Source: an uncultured Rhodospira sp.
Lineage (GTDB): Bacteria > Pseudomonadota > Alphaproteobacteria > Rhodospirillales > Rhodospirillaceae
Direction: 5' to 3'
Assembly (NCBI RefSeq): GCF_937138205.1
Contig: NZ_CAKZOT010000114.1
Coordinates: 1 to 64,000, forward strand
DNA: 64,000 nucleotides
Every line of letters starts with the position of its first letter. Position 1 is the stretch's first letter. This document shows, one piece after another, positions 33,898-42,725 of the stretch. The position numbers were made by a program, and so were the translations under genes. Below the pieces are notes generated by a model. The model had not been told where the DNA came from. It saw only the letters and a program-made list of their open reading frames with translations, and did no database searches.

Positions 33898-34356
33898 CTA
33901 CCCCCGATGATACGGATGGCCGTCCAGAATCGCCTGGGCGCGGTAGAGCTGTTCGGCCAGCATGGGCCGGACCAGCATGTGCGGCCAGGTCATGGGGCCG
34001 AGCGACAGGGTCAGGTCGGCCCGGTCCAGCACCGCCGGGTCGTGGCCGTCGGCCCCGCCAACGAGAAAGGCCACCGCGCGGACACCCCGGTCCCGCACCG
34101 CCCCCAGGTGCGCGGCGAAGGCCTCGCTCGACAGCGCCCGCCCGCCGCCGTCCAGCACCACCACGTGGGCGCCGTCCGGCACCGCGCCCAGCAGCAGCCG
34201 GCCCTCGCGCGCCGTCCGCTCGGTGGCCGCCAGTGGGCGTCGCTCCTCGACCTCGCGCACGTCCAGCGGCCAGCGCAAGCGTTTCGCATAGGCGCCCAGC
34301 AGCGTGGCCTCGGCGCCCGCGCGCGCGCGCCCGACAGCGATCAACAGCAGCTTCAC
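33898..34356 (-). CDS. rlmH: 23S rRNA (pseudouridine1915-N3)-methyltransferase
   Basis: RlmH is a SPOUT methyltransferase that modifies pseudouridine 1915 in helix 69 of 23S rRNA. The 152-residue product has the knotted C-terminal region FLVGGADGHDPAV, LSLGPMTWPHMLVRPMLAEQLYRAQAI and the terminal HPYHRG. It follows rsfS and nadD on the same strand in the classical order. The gene converges with acuI. Confidence 0.96.
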   Translation of the reverse strand: MKLLLIAVGRARAGAEATLLGAYAKRLRWPLDVREVEERRPLAATERTAREGRLLLGAVPDGAHVVVLDGGGRALSSEAFAAHLGAVRDRGVRAVAFLVGGADGHDPAVLDRADLTLSLGPMTWPHMLVRPMLAEQLYRAQAILDGHPYHRG

Positions 34357-34417
34357 ACGGCCTGTCCCGAAGCTGCGCCCGCAAGGGCGACGCGACCATC
34401 ATCAGCGGCGGCGCCGA

Positions 34418-34936
34418 TCAGCGCGACGCCACCATCATCAGCGGCGCGGCTCCAACCACGGCGCCGGCCATCATCCCGGGCGACCCGGCAACGCGGGGCC
34501 GAAGCGCCGGTGCCGGCGCCCCCCACATCTTTTCCAGGTTGTAGAACGCCCGAACCTCCGGCCGGAACAGGTGCACCACCACGTCGCCGGCGTCGATCAG
34601 CACCCAATCGCACTGGGTGGCCCCCTCGACGGCCGGGCGCTGGCCCTCGGCCTTCAGCGCCTCGACAAGGTGGTCGGCCAGGGCGCCCACATGGCGGGCC
34701 GACTGGCCGGAGGCGATGAGCATGGCATCGGCGTAGTCGCTCTTGCCCCTCAGGTCGATGCGGACCACGTCCTCGGCCTTGTGGTCGGCCAAGCTGGATT
34801 CGATCGTCTCGACGATGTGGTCCAGGGTCGTCGGATCGACAAATGCGGTCGAGATGGTTCGGTCCTTTCCTGGCGAAATGAGACTCGCCGTGCCCGCAAC
34901 GCCACCACGGTGCCCGGCCGTCCTCACGCGGGCCAT
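34418..34936 (-). CDS. rsfS: Ribosomal silencing factor RsfS
   Basis: RsfS binds ribosomal protein L14 and blocks subunit joining under starvation. The conserved core is TTLDHIVETIESSLADHKAEDV, SDYADAMLIASGQSARHV, and GDVVVHLFRPEVRAFYNLEKMWG. The usual protein ends near KMWG; here about 35 Ala/Gly/Pro-rich residues follow. The start is uncertain. ATG 34936 overlaps the nadD stop and has GAGG upstream, giving 172 residues. An ATC at 34855, 7 nt after AGGAAAGGA, would give the more usual N terminus (145 residues). Confidence 0.9.
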   Translation of the reverse strand: MARVRTAGHRGGVAGTASLISPGKDRTISTAFVDPTTLDHIVETIESSLADHKAEDVVRIDLRGKSDYADAMLIASGQSARHVGALADHLVEALKAEGQRPAVEGATQCDWVLIDAGDVVVHLFRPEVRAFYNLEKMWGAPAPALRPRVAGSPGMMAGAVVGAAPLMMVASR

Positions 34937-35541
34937 CCCCGCCCCTCGCGGATGGCCGTGGCCGAGGCCCCGTGCCGCCGAATGGGCAGGAACACCCAGG
35001 CCGGCGGCGGACCATCCGCCAGCCGGCGCGCGGCCCGAGCCGGCAGGCGATGCGCCGCGAATCGCCGCGCCGCCTGCGCCCGGACCGTCACCAAAGAATA
35101 CTGCGGCCGATCGAAAACCGCAACCGGAACGGTTTTCATCAGGGCGTCCCATGCCTCCCAGCGCGGCAACTGCATCATGTTGTCGGCGCCCATCAGCCAG
35201 ACGAAGCGGACTCGGGGAAACCGCAGTTGCAGGACACGGACCGTGTCGTAGGTATAGCGCGTGCCGAGCGCCGCCTCCAGATCGGTGGGCACCATGCGCG
35301 GGTGCTGGGCCTCGCGGTGGGCGGTGGCCAAACGCTCGGCCAGCGGCGCCATGGGCTGGCCGGTCTTGAGCGGATTGCCGGGCGAGACCAGCCACCACAC
35401 CTGATCGAGCGCGAGGCGGCGCAGCGCCATCAGGCTGATGTGCCGGTGGCCCTCGTGCGCCGGATTGAACGACCCGCCCAGCAGGCCGATGCGGGCACGG
35501 CGGCGGTCACCATGGGGCGGCGGGGCAAACAAATGGGACAT
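34924..35541 (-). CDS. nadD: Nicotinate-nucleotide adenylyltransferase
   Basis: NadD adenylates nicotinate mononucleotide in NAD synthesis. The roughly 205-residue product has the nucleotidyltransferase motif GLLGGSFNPAHEGHRHIS (residues about 17-34), WWLVSPGNPLK, FVWLMGADNMMQLPRWEAW, and the C-terminal ISSTAIR-like GASATAIREGRGW. I chose ATG 35541 because the product then begins close to the fold; in-frame sequence upstream is low complexity. It heads nadD-rsfS-rlmH and overlaps the rsfS reading frame by 13 bp. Confidence 0.94.
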   Translation of the reverse strand: MSHLFAPPPHGDRRRARIGLLGGSFNPAHEGHRHISLMALRRLALDQVWWLVSPGNPLKTGQPMAPLAERLATAHREAQHPRMVPTDLEAALGTRYTYDTVRVLQLRFPRVRFVWLMGADNMMQLPRWEAWDALMKTVPVAVFDRPQYSLVTVRAQAARRFAAHRLPARAARRLADGPPPAWVFLPIRRHGASATAIREGRGWPA

Positions 35542-35688
35542 GGCGCGGGGCGGTCGGTCGGGAAACGGCATCCACGGATCGAAGCACGCCCGGACGGCAG
35601 GGGGCAAGGGGGATGGTTGGCCCTGTTGACAGCAGAGGCGGGGGGGTTGAGACTTTGACGTGTGGGACGGCGGCAGAGGGGCGGATCG

Positions 35689-36897
35689 ATGGCGGGGGGC
35701 AGCCGACGCGGCATTCATTCCTTCCGGCGCAAGGTGCGGACACCGGCGCGAGTCTCTGTGCTCCCCAACGAGAACGAACGCCTGATGGCGCGCATCGACG
35801 CGCTGTCGCGCGGCGCCCGCAACAACTGGCTAGGCCTGATGGCCTTTCTGGCGTTCGTTGGGCTCACCATAGTAGAATTCGAAGACGCAGACTTCTTAGT
35901 GGGGCGCCGGCGAACCGAGTTGCCACTGATCAACGTGGACATCTCTACATTAGGTTTCTTGCTGATTACTCCTTTCTTGGTCACAACCCTGCATTCCAAC
36001 CTACACTACCACCTCATGCAATTGTGGCGTGAGATTGGCCAAGCGCCACACGCTATCGATCGAAAACCTCTTGGTCAGCGGATTTTTCCTTGGCTAATAA
36101 ATGATATTGCGCTCAGCGCCCGGTCTGATTGTAGAGATTGGCGCAATCCCTTCTTTTATTTTTTCAAAGTAGTTGGATTGCTCCTGACCTTTACGGCAAC
36201 ACCTACTCTTCTAGCGTTTCTTTGGTGGCGCTCTATGGTTGGGCACAATGTCGTTCTGACATCACTAATTGGATTTTGCCTCATTGTTGCAACGTCCCTT
36301 AGTATAGGAAGCGCTTTTATATTGAAAAATATTGGAGGTAACAATAATAGAGGGGCTAACTTACTGAAAAGAGTGGCGATTGCTTTAATTCCTACTGTAG
36401 CGATGGTTTCTGTTTTTTTTGTTGGGGCATCCCGTTCCAGTTTCGGAGACCAATTCCTGAATGTAAGATTTTGGAAAGTAGCTACTGCGAACCTGGAAAA
36501 TCTTGAACTGGTCGACAAGCCGCCAGATTGGAGAAACCACAAAGAAGCGCGCTTGTTATTTCGAGATAAATGGTGTGACAGAAAAAACATACCTGCCCAG
36601 TTCTGCGCTGAGCTAGGTGATGTGAATGAAATTAAAAAGCATGATTACTATCAATACCACGAAGCATGGTGCGAAGAGTATTTGCCCTCCGTACTGTTCC
36701 CTCAAACCATCGATGATATCAAGGAAGGCAACTCAATTGACAAGGCTATAAGGGAAATGGATGGACCTTGCGTCTTGCTATTGTATAGGTTAAATACACA
36801 GTTTTCGGGCGACTGGCATCTAGAAAGGCAAGAGCAAATAAGAAGGCTGCCCTACGTTGATCTAAGGGGCATTGATCTACAGGGGGGCAAATCTTAG
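35689..36897 (+). CDS. N-terminal membrane half of a pentapeptide-repeat protein (split by frameshift)
   Basis: The 402-residue frame begins in GC-rich DNA (about the first 60 codons) and becomes AT-rich from about 35860. It has four hydrophobic segments: near residues 51-68 (NNWLGLMAFLAFVGLTIV), 88-108, 165-185 and 195-215, plus one near 235-252. A soluble region follows, and then pentapeptide repeats start (YVDLRGIDLQG). The frame then breaks at a G6 run and ends at GGKS-stop. Dropping one G continues the repeats into the next frame. The N terminus resembles other membrane-anchored pentapeptide proteins of Rhodospirillales, as far as I recall. Confidence 0.75.
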   Translation: MAGGSRRGIHSFRRKVRTPARVSVLPNENERLMARIDALSRGARNNWLGLMAFLAFVGLTIVEFEDADFLVGRRRTELPLINVDISTLGFLLITPFLVTTLHSNLHYHLMQLWREIGQAPHAIDRKPLGQRIFPWLINDIALSARSDCRDWRNPFFYFFKVVGLLLTFTATPTLLAFLWWRSMVGHNVVLTSLIGFCLIVATSLSIGSAFILKNIGGNNNRGANLLKRVAIALIPTVAMVSVFFVGASRSSFGDQFLNVRFWKVATANLENLELVDKPPDWRNHKEARLLFRDKWCDRKNIPAQFCAELGDVNEIKKHDYYQYHEAWCEEYLPSVLFPQTIDDIKEGNSIDKAIREMDGPCVLLLYRLNTQFSGDWHLERQEQIRRLPYVDLRGIDLQGGKS

Positions 36898-37870
36898 AGG
36901 TTCTTTCCTCGCGGGCGCTGATTTACGTGGCGTCAGCTTTGAATATGCGGATTTAAGCGAGGCCATTCTTGAGGGTGCCAACCTGTCCGGCGCACATCTT
37001 CAACATGCAGACTTATCTTCTGCGCACTTTGGATATGCTACACTAGACAAAGCAGAATTACAATGGGCAGTGCTTTGGAAAACAGATTTCCGGGCCGCAG
37101 ATCTCCGGCAAACAGAGTTCAAGTTTTACAGATTGAATGACGTCAGTTTTGAAGGAGCAAACTTATACGGGGCGAACTTTTTTTCAGATGATTCTATATC
37201 TGTACACCCTCAAATACCACATATAAGTAACTGCAGCTTCAGATCGGCCACTATGGACGAAGTTGTCTTTGATGGCGTAAGAATAAATGATGTTGACTTT
37301 GGTCATGCGGAACTGTCTGGAGCTTCGTTTATCGCATCTTCAATATATCGAACGATTTTTTTTGAAGCAGAATTGTATAAGTCTGATTTTGCGACTTCAC
37401 GCATACAAAATTCGACCTTTTCTGGCGCTGACTTAAGAGCCTCAAACTTAACAGGTGCGGAGTTCACGAATACGGGTTTCCTACAAGCGAGATTATTTGC
37501 AACAAATTTGTCCGGGACAGTCTTTTATGAAACGGACTTGCGCCACGCCGATCTCGGTTTTGTCTTAGCTAAGGACGCGGATTTTTCGGCGGCATCCGGT
37601 TTGACCCAGGAACAATTTTCTTCAGCCATTGGCAATGCCAATACAAAATTCCCACAAGAAATGGGTGACATACACGCTTGGTCATGTTGGCAAATAGGTC
37701 ACGGTTTCTCATCTAACATTATAGAACGGGTTTCCGAACTACGAGCGCTTGATGACAGTAACTTTGCCTACAAACCAGTGGGAAACCCACCTCGCGCTAT
37801 GGAACTGAGGTACGCTTGCCCCCCCGGCACCGAACCGCAACCCGTCGGGACCTATGTGCCGGCGGAGTGA
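36872..37870 (+). CDS. Pentapeptide-repeat C-terminal half
   Basis: This frame of 332 residues is almost wholly tandem A(D/N)LXX-type repeats, from GANLRGSFLAGADLRGVSFEYADL through about residue 240. That predicts a right-handed quadrilateral beta-helix. A Cys-containing tail follows (SCWQIGHGFSSN... and YACPPGTEPQP). It has no ribosome binding site or good start of its own (only TTG 36872 in frame). It fits exactly onto the preceding frame with a one-base shift. Its function is unknown; such domains bind proteins or act as scaffolds. Confidence 0.75.
   Translation: MIYRGANLRGSFLAGADLRGVSFEYADLSEAILEGANLSGAHLQHADLSSAHFGYATLDKAELQWAVLWKTDFRAADLRQTEFKFYRLNDVSFEGANLYGANFFSDDSISVHPQIPHISNCSFRSATMDEVVFDGVRINDVDFGHAELSGASFIASSIYRTIFFEAELYKSDFATSRIQNSTFSGADLRASNLTGAEFTNTGFLQARLFATNLSGTVFYETDLRHADLGFVLAKDADFSAASGLTQEQFSSAIGNANTKFPQEMGDIHAWSCWQIGHGFSSNIIERVSELRALDDSNFAYKPVGNPPRAMELRYACPPGTEPQPVGTYVPAE
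36881..36888 (+). other. Frameshift site at a G6 run
   Basis: The sequence A-GGGGGG-C is read CAG GGG GGC AAA TCT TAG in the first frame, giving a stop. With five G the same DNA reads CAG GGG GCA AAT CTT AGA, giving LQGANLRG, a perfect continuation of the pentapeptide pattern. This is a sequencing error, a real pseudogene mutation, a phase-variable tract, or a programmed -1/+2 slip. Confidence 0.8.
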
Positions 37871-37875
37871 GCCTG

Positions 37876-37910
37876 CTCCTCCCCCACTTATGGGGGAGGT
37901 TGGGAGGGGG
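37876..37910 (+). repeat. REP-like palindromic repeat, copy B
   Basis: CTCCTCCCCCACTTATGGGGGAGG and the following TTGGGAGGGGG match the copies at 120, 42534 and 42627. It lies immediately after the stop of the pentapeptide gene, where it may also serve as a terminator. Confidence 0.65.
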
Positions 37911-38077
37911 TGCAGCGCCATGGGGGGCGGCGCCGAATCCGCCCACCGCCGCCCCAAACCGCCCCACTGTCTTGCGCCAACCCCCGACGGGGACTAGGTA
38001 GACAAGCACCATGAGCGGCCGCGCCGATCCCGGCCCGCGCCGGTCCGCCGTCTCCCTCCCCCCGGAAAGCCCCGCCC

Positions 38078-39955
38078 GTGAGAAAGCACCCGACATCGAT
38101 GCCGCCCGAGACGCCCGACGGCATCCGGGGGGACGGGCGGGTGTTGCGCCGGTTGCTGCCGCACCTGTGGCCCAAGGGCGAACCGCGCCTGAAGGCGCGC
38201 ATGGTCGCCGCCATGGTCCTGCTGCTGCTGGCCAAGGTGGCCACGGTCTATGTGCCGATCTTCTACAAAGAGGCGGTGGACGCCCTGTCGGTGCCGGCGA
38301 CCGTCACGGCCATCCCGCTGCTGGCCATCCTCGCCTACGGCCTCGCCCGCGTCGGCGTCATCCTGTTCAACGAGCTGCGCGACCTGGTGTTCGCCCGCGT
38401 GGTCGAGCGCGCCATGCACGTGGTCGGCCTGGACACCTTCCGCCACCTGCACGCCTTGTCGCTGCGCTTTCACATGGACCGCCAGACCGGCGGCCTGTCG
38501 CGCGTCATTGAGCGCGGCACGCGCGGCATCGAGGTGGTGCTGCGGCTGTTCGCCTTCCGCGCCGGGCCGGCGCTGATCGAACTGGCGATGGTATGCGCCA
38601 TCCTGTGGTGGATGTTCGACTGGACCTTCGCCGCCGCCATCGTCGTCACCATCGCGCTGTACATCGCCTGGACCCTGGCCGTGACCACGTGGCGGCTGGA
38701 GTTCCGGCGCACCATGAACCAGCACGACGCCGAGGCCAACACCAAGGCCATCGACAGCCTGCTGAACTACGAGACCGTCAAGTACTTCGGCAACGAGGAG
38801 CACGAGGCGCGCCGCTTCGACCGCGCCCTGACGGCCTATGAGAACGCCGCCGTCAAGTCGCACAGCTCGCTGTCGGTGCTGAACATCGGCCAGGGCGCCA
38901 TCATCGCCGCCGGCCTGGTGGTGATCATGGCCATGGCCGGGCGCGGCATCGTCGCCGGCACCATGACGCCGGGCGACTTCGTGCTGGTGAACACCTACCT
39001 GATGCAGTTGTCGATCCCGCTGAACTTCCTCGGCATGGTCTACCGCGAGATCCGGCAGGCGTTGGTGGACATGGAGATCATGTTCTCGCTGCGCGACCAG
39101 CCGCCCGAGATCGCCGACAAGCCGGACGCGCCCGACCTGACGGTGACCGGCGGCACCATTCGCTTCGAGCGGGTGCGCTTCGCCTACGGGCCGGACCGCG
39201 ATGTGCTGCGCGGCATCGACCTGGAGGTGCCGGCCGGCCGCACGGTGGCCATCGTCGGCCCCTCCGGTGCCGGCAAGAGCACCATCGGTCGCCTGCTGTA
39301 CCGCTTCTACGACGTCACCGGCGGGCGGGTGACCATCGACGGCCAGGACGCGCGCGAGGTCACCCAGGCGTCGTTGCGCCGGGCCATTGGCGTGGTGCCG
39401 CAGGACACGGTGCTGTTCAACGACTCCATCGGCTACAACATCGCCTACGGCCATCCCGAGGCCGACCCGCACGAGATCGAGCGGGCGGCCAAGCTGGCGT
39501 CGCTGCACGATTTCGTCCGCATGTTGCCCGCCGGGTATGACACCATGGTCGGCGAGCGCGGCCTGAAGCTGTCGGGCGGCGAGAAACAGCGCGTGGCCAT
39601 CGCGCGGACGATCCTCAAGGACCCGGCGATCCTGCTGTTCGACGAGGCCACCAGCCAGCTCGACAGCCATACGGAAAAGGACATTCAGGCGGCGCTGCGG
39701 CAGGTGTCGGCCGGGCGCACCACCCTGGTGATCGCCCACCGCCTGTCCACGGTCATCGACGCCGACCGCATCGTCGTGCTGGACGAGGGCCGCGTCGCCG
39801 AGTCCGGCACCCACCAGGAGCTTCTGGCGCTGGGCGGCCGCTATGCCGCGCTGTGGCGCAAGCAGCAGGAGGCGCAGGCGCTGGAGGAACGCCTGGAAGT
39901 GGCGGCGCGTGATCCCGACACCGACCGCGAGACCTCCTGGGCCGGGCGGTCGTGA
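38078..39955 (+). CDS. ABC exporter of the Atm1/heavy-metal-tolerance type
   Basis: The 625-residue half-transporter has an N-terminal six-helix membrane domain (to about residue 320), including FFNELRDLVFARV-like and SLRFHMDRQTGGLSRVIERG segments typical of Atm1. A complete ATPase follows: Walker A GPSGAGKST (near 394), Q loop VVPQDTVLFN, signature LSGGEKQRVAIAR, Walker B ILLFDEATS, and H-loop IAHRLST. Atm1-type proteins export glutathione-bound sulfur or metal compounds linked to iron-sulfur cluster and heavy-metal handling. GTG 38078 is used; ATG 38099 is an alternative. Confidence 0.93.
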   Translation: MRKHPTSMPPETPDGIRGDGRVLRRLLPHLWPKGEPRLKARMVAAMVLLLLAKVATVYVPIFYKEAVDALSVPATVTAIPLLAILAYGLARVGVILFNELRDLVFARVVERAMHVVGLDTFRHLHALSLRFHMDRQTGGLSRVIERGTRGIEVVLRLFAFRAGPALIELAMVCAILWWMFDWTFAAAIVVTIALYIAWTLAVTTWRLEFRRTMNQHDAEANTKAIDSLLNYETVKYFGNEEHEARRFDRALTAYENAAVKSHSSLSVLNIGQGAIIAAGLVVIMAMAGRGIVAGTMTPGDFVLVNTYLMQLSIPLNFLGMVYREIRQALVDMEIMFSLRDQPPEIADKPDAPDLTVTGGTIRFERVRFAYGPDRDVLRGIDLEVPAGRTVAIVGPSGAGKSTIGRLLYRFYDVTGGRVTIDGQDAREVTQASLRRAIGVVPQDTVLFNDSIGYNIAYGHPEADPHEIERAAKLASLHDFVRMLPAGYDTMVGERGLKLSGGEKQRVAIARTILKDPAILLFDEATSQLDSHTEKDIQAALRQVSAGRTTLVIAHRLSTVIDADRIVVLDEGRVAESGTHQELLALGGRYAALWRKQQEAQALEERLEVAARDPDTDRETSWAGRS

Positions 39956-40111
39956 CGATTCGGTGATCCTTGGTTCGATCGGGGCGCCGAGCCCCGCGTT
40001 CGCGGGCGGCGGTCATTGGCGCACCCCGGCGATCGGGTTACCATGCGGCCCATCCGGCGGTCTTCGCCCGCCGACACCGCGTTCCCACAAGGGTTCCCAC
40101 AGGGGGTTGCC

Positions 40112-42478
40112 ATGCGCCGCACTGCTCCGTCCCTCCGCCGCCGTTCCGGCCGTGCCCGCCTCGCCGGCAACCCGTCGGCCCGGCTGACCGCCGTGGCGAC
40201 GGCCCTCATGCTGGGCTGCGCCATGATCCTCTCGCCCGCCCCGTCGGTGGCTGACGAGAAGCCGCCGGCCCTGCAGGCCGACATGCCGCCGCTGCCGGTG
40301 CTCGACAGGTCCCTCGACCCGAGCACGGGGCTCGGCCGCATCGCCCATCTTGTGCGCCAGCGGGTGGTGGGGACGCTGAGCCTGCTCGGCTCCCTGATCG
40401 AGGGCGACATCATCGCCACCGACGGCCCGATCACCGCCAGGGAGATGCCGGACGGCGGCGCCCGCGTGCTGTTCGTCGACCTGACCATGCGCGCGGGAAC
40501 GGCGGCCGGCGAGCCGGTGGTGATCCGCTTCGGCGACGTCGTGGTCGACGCCGCCGATGCCGACACCGGCGGTGTGTCGTACCGCGCCACCGTGCCTGGG
40601 CCGGTGACGATCTACCACGATGGCGGCCCGGTCGCCGAACTGACGATGGCGACGCTGGAGGTCCAGGGCGAGATCGATCCCGACGTGCCGCAGTTGGGCC
40701 GGGACACCCTGACGCTGCGCGAGCTGTCGGCGCAGATCGACGACGACATGCGCGAACCGCTGATGATTTCCCTGGCGGCCGGCTCCGCGCGGTCGCACAC
40801 CAGGATCGCCGACGACGGCACCCTGGAGGCGGAGATCGCCCTGACCGCCGATACCCTTGGGGCCGCGCGCGGCCAGCACGATGCGACGATCTCCATCGAC
40901 TCGCTACGGTCGGACGCCGAGTACAGCGGCGTGCCGGGCGCCTGGCTGGAGGTGATCCGCCTGATGGCTGCCGCCGACCGCCTGCCCACCCTGGAACAGA
41001 TCACCAAGACGACCGCTCGCCTGATGGGCCAGAACGAGCTGGGCAACAACCACTCGACCACCCGTCTTCGCGGCATCGAGGTCTATCTCTCCCCCAAGGA
41101 ATCGGTGACCATCGACGCCATCGGCATGGATTTCGAATTCGACGAGCCCATCGGCGAGACGCCGCACGGCCGCACCGTGGTGACGCTGGACGGGTTGCGC
41201 ACGCGCGGCCCCGACATGCCGGTGGCCGTGGACCTGGGCGCCCTGCGCCTCGACTCGGAGGGCGAGGGCCTGGACGTGGCGCGGATGCGCGCCTTTTTCG
41301 CCGAAACCATGGACGTGGCCGCCGCGCTGCCGACCGGCCCCGACGCGCAGGCGCAGGCGATGTCGCCCGAGGCCGAGGCAGAGTTGTTGCGCGGCGCCAT
41401 CAGCCTGGTGCGCGACATGGCGATCGGGCAGTCCGAAACCAAGCTGTCCCTGTCCGGCCTGTCGGTTCGCGAGGGGCGGATGCCAGTGTTCTCCGTCGAG
41501 CGCGCCTCGATCGGCGGCGGCTGGGACGAGGACGACCAGGGACTCCTCGATGGCCCCGCGCGGCTCGACGTGCAGGACCTGGTCATCAACGACCCCTCCC
41601 TCGGGCTGCCGGTGAGCGTGGGCTCGGCGACGGTGGACAGTATGACGGAAGGCGCCGACCTGCGGGCGCTGCGCGAGCTTCTCGTGCTGTTCATCGAGGC
41701 CGACGCCGCGCCCCTGGACCCGACCGCCCCGGCCGACGGGATGCCCGACCCCGCCGACGTGGCCGCCATCGCCGACACCATGGCCGTGGCCGGCGGCCGG
41801 CTGGACATCGCGCTCGAGGACATCGCCCTGGGCAGCGAATTCAACCCCATGGGCGGGCTGCGCTCGGCCCGCCTGTCGTTCGAGATCGACAAGGCCGGCC
41901 CCAACGAGCCGGCCACCGACGCGCGGCTGACCTTCGACATGGCCGAGTTCGATATCGGGCCGGGCGGCGCCGAGGAGGTTCCGCCGGAGATCATCCCCAC
42001 CGCCGCGTCGCTCGACCTGCGGGGCGCCGACCTGCCGTTGCCGGAGGTGAGCCGCAAGGCGATGACCACGCCGGCCGACCCGCAGGCCGCCGACGCGGTC
42101 ATGACCCAGGCGCTCATGGACCTGCTGGCGGAGCACCAGCCAACGTTGACGCTGGACGGCCTGGGCGTTGAGGCGCCGATCTACGGCGTCGAGGGGGGGG
42201 GCGCGGTGACCGTGCGCAGTCCCGACCCTGAGGGCGTCGTGGGGGAGTTCTCGCTGGCAATCCGGGGTCTGGACGAGACCATGCTCCTGTTGCAGGAGAA
42301 GGCGCAGACCGGTCCCTCGATGCAGGAACCGCTGCTAATGCTGCTGGGGCTGCGTGGCATGGGCCGGGTCAGCACGCCCGGCACGCACGTTTACGATATC
42401 CAGATCACGCCGGAGCAGGGCGTTCTGGTCAACGGCACGCCGATCGGCGCCCTGATGGCGGAGCCGCCGCCGCAGTGA
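40112..42478 (+). CDS. Large periplasmic protein of unknown function
   Basis: The 788-residue product has an N-terminal signal peptide (about residues 24-46, LTAVATALMLGCAMILSPAPSVAD). The mature part is acidic and repeatedly alternates beta strands with short turns, with several recurring LxLxGLxxxxP-type motifs (KLSLSGLSVREGRMPVFSV, LTLDGLGVEAPIYGV). It resembles DUF945/AsmA-like long beta proteins, but I cannot name the family. CAGGGGG precedes ATG 40112. Downstream lies a repeat-filled gap and a convergent gene. Confidence 0.75.
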   Translation: MRRTAPSLRRRSGRARLAGNPSARLTAVATALMLGCAMILSPAPSVADEKPPALQADMPPLPVLDRSLDPSTGLGRIAHLVRQRVVGTLSLLGSLIEGDIIATDGPITAREMPDGGARVLFVDLTMRAGTAAGEPVVIRFGDVVVDAADADTGGVSYRATVPGPVTIYHDGGPVAELTMATLEVQGEIDPDVPQLGRDTLTLRELSAQIDDDMREPLMISLAAGSARSHTRIADDGTLEAEIALTADTLGAARGQHDATISIDSLRSDAEYSGVPGAWLEVIRLMAAADRLPTLEQITKTTARLMGQNELGNNHSTTRLRGIEVYLSPKESVTIDAIGMDFEFDEPIGETPHGRTVVTLDGLRTRGPDMPVAVDLGALRLDSEGEGLDVARMRAFFAETMDVAAALPTGPDAQAQAMSPEAEAELLRGAISLVRDMAIGQSETKLSLSGLSVREGRMPVFSVERASIGGGWDEDDQGLLDGPARLDVQDLVINDPSLGLPVSVGSATVDSMTEGADLRALRELLVLFIEADAAPLDPTAPADGMPDPADVAAIADTMAVAGGRLDIALEDIALGSEFNPMGGLRSARLSFEIDKAGPNEPATDARLTFDMAEFDIGPGGAEEVPPEIIPTAASLDLRGADLPLPEVSRKAMTTPADPQAADAVMTQALMDLLAEHQPTLTLDGLGVEAPIYGVEGGGAVTVRSPDPEGVVGEFSLAIRGLDETMLLLQEKAQTGPSMQEPLLMLLGLRGMGRVSTPGTHVYDIQITPEQGVLVNGTPIGALMAEPPPQ

Positions 42479-42533
42479 CGGCGCGGCGCCCGGGTGGGGC
42501 CGGTCGATCGTCTTCGCACGTCGCAGCGCAAGA

Positions 42534-42570
42534 CCCCACCCCAACCCTCCCCGTAAACGGGGAGGGAGTC
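42534..42570 (-). repeat. REP-like palindromic repeat, copy C (inverted)
   Basis: The segment with core CTCCCCGTAAACGGGGAG is the reverse complement of copy A (120-158), including the adjoining CCCCAACCC arm. It lies 55 bp past the stop of the large periplasmic gene. Confidence 0.65.
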
Positions 42571-42626
42571 CGGCCGGCACCCTCTTTACGGTCTACTCTC
42601 CAGCTCGCCGGAAGGTGCCTGCCTGA

Positions 42627-42661
42627 CTCCTCCCCCATTTATGGGGGAGGTGGGGAGGGGG
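42627..42661 (+). repeat. REP-like palindromic repeat, copy D
   Basis: CTCCTCCCCCATTTATGGGGGAGG followed by TGGGGAGGGGG is nearly identical to copy B at 37876. Copies C and D lie 57 bp apart in opposite orientation within one gap, as commonly seen in REP pairs. Confidence 0.65.
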
Positions 42662-42725
42662 TTCAGGCGGCAGGCGCCGTGCCTTTGGATGCCAGAACCG
42701 AATTTGGGGAGCCGCGAGACGCCGA

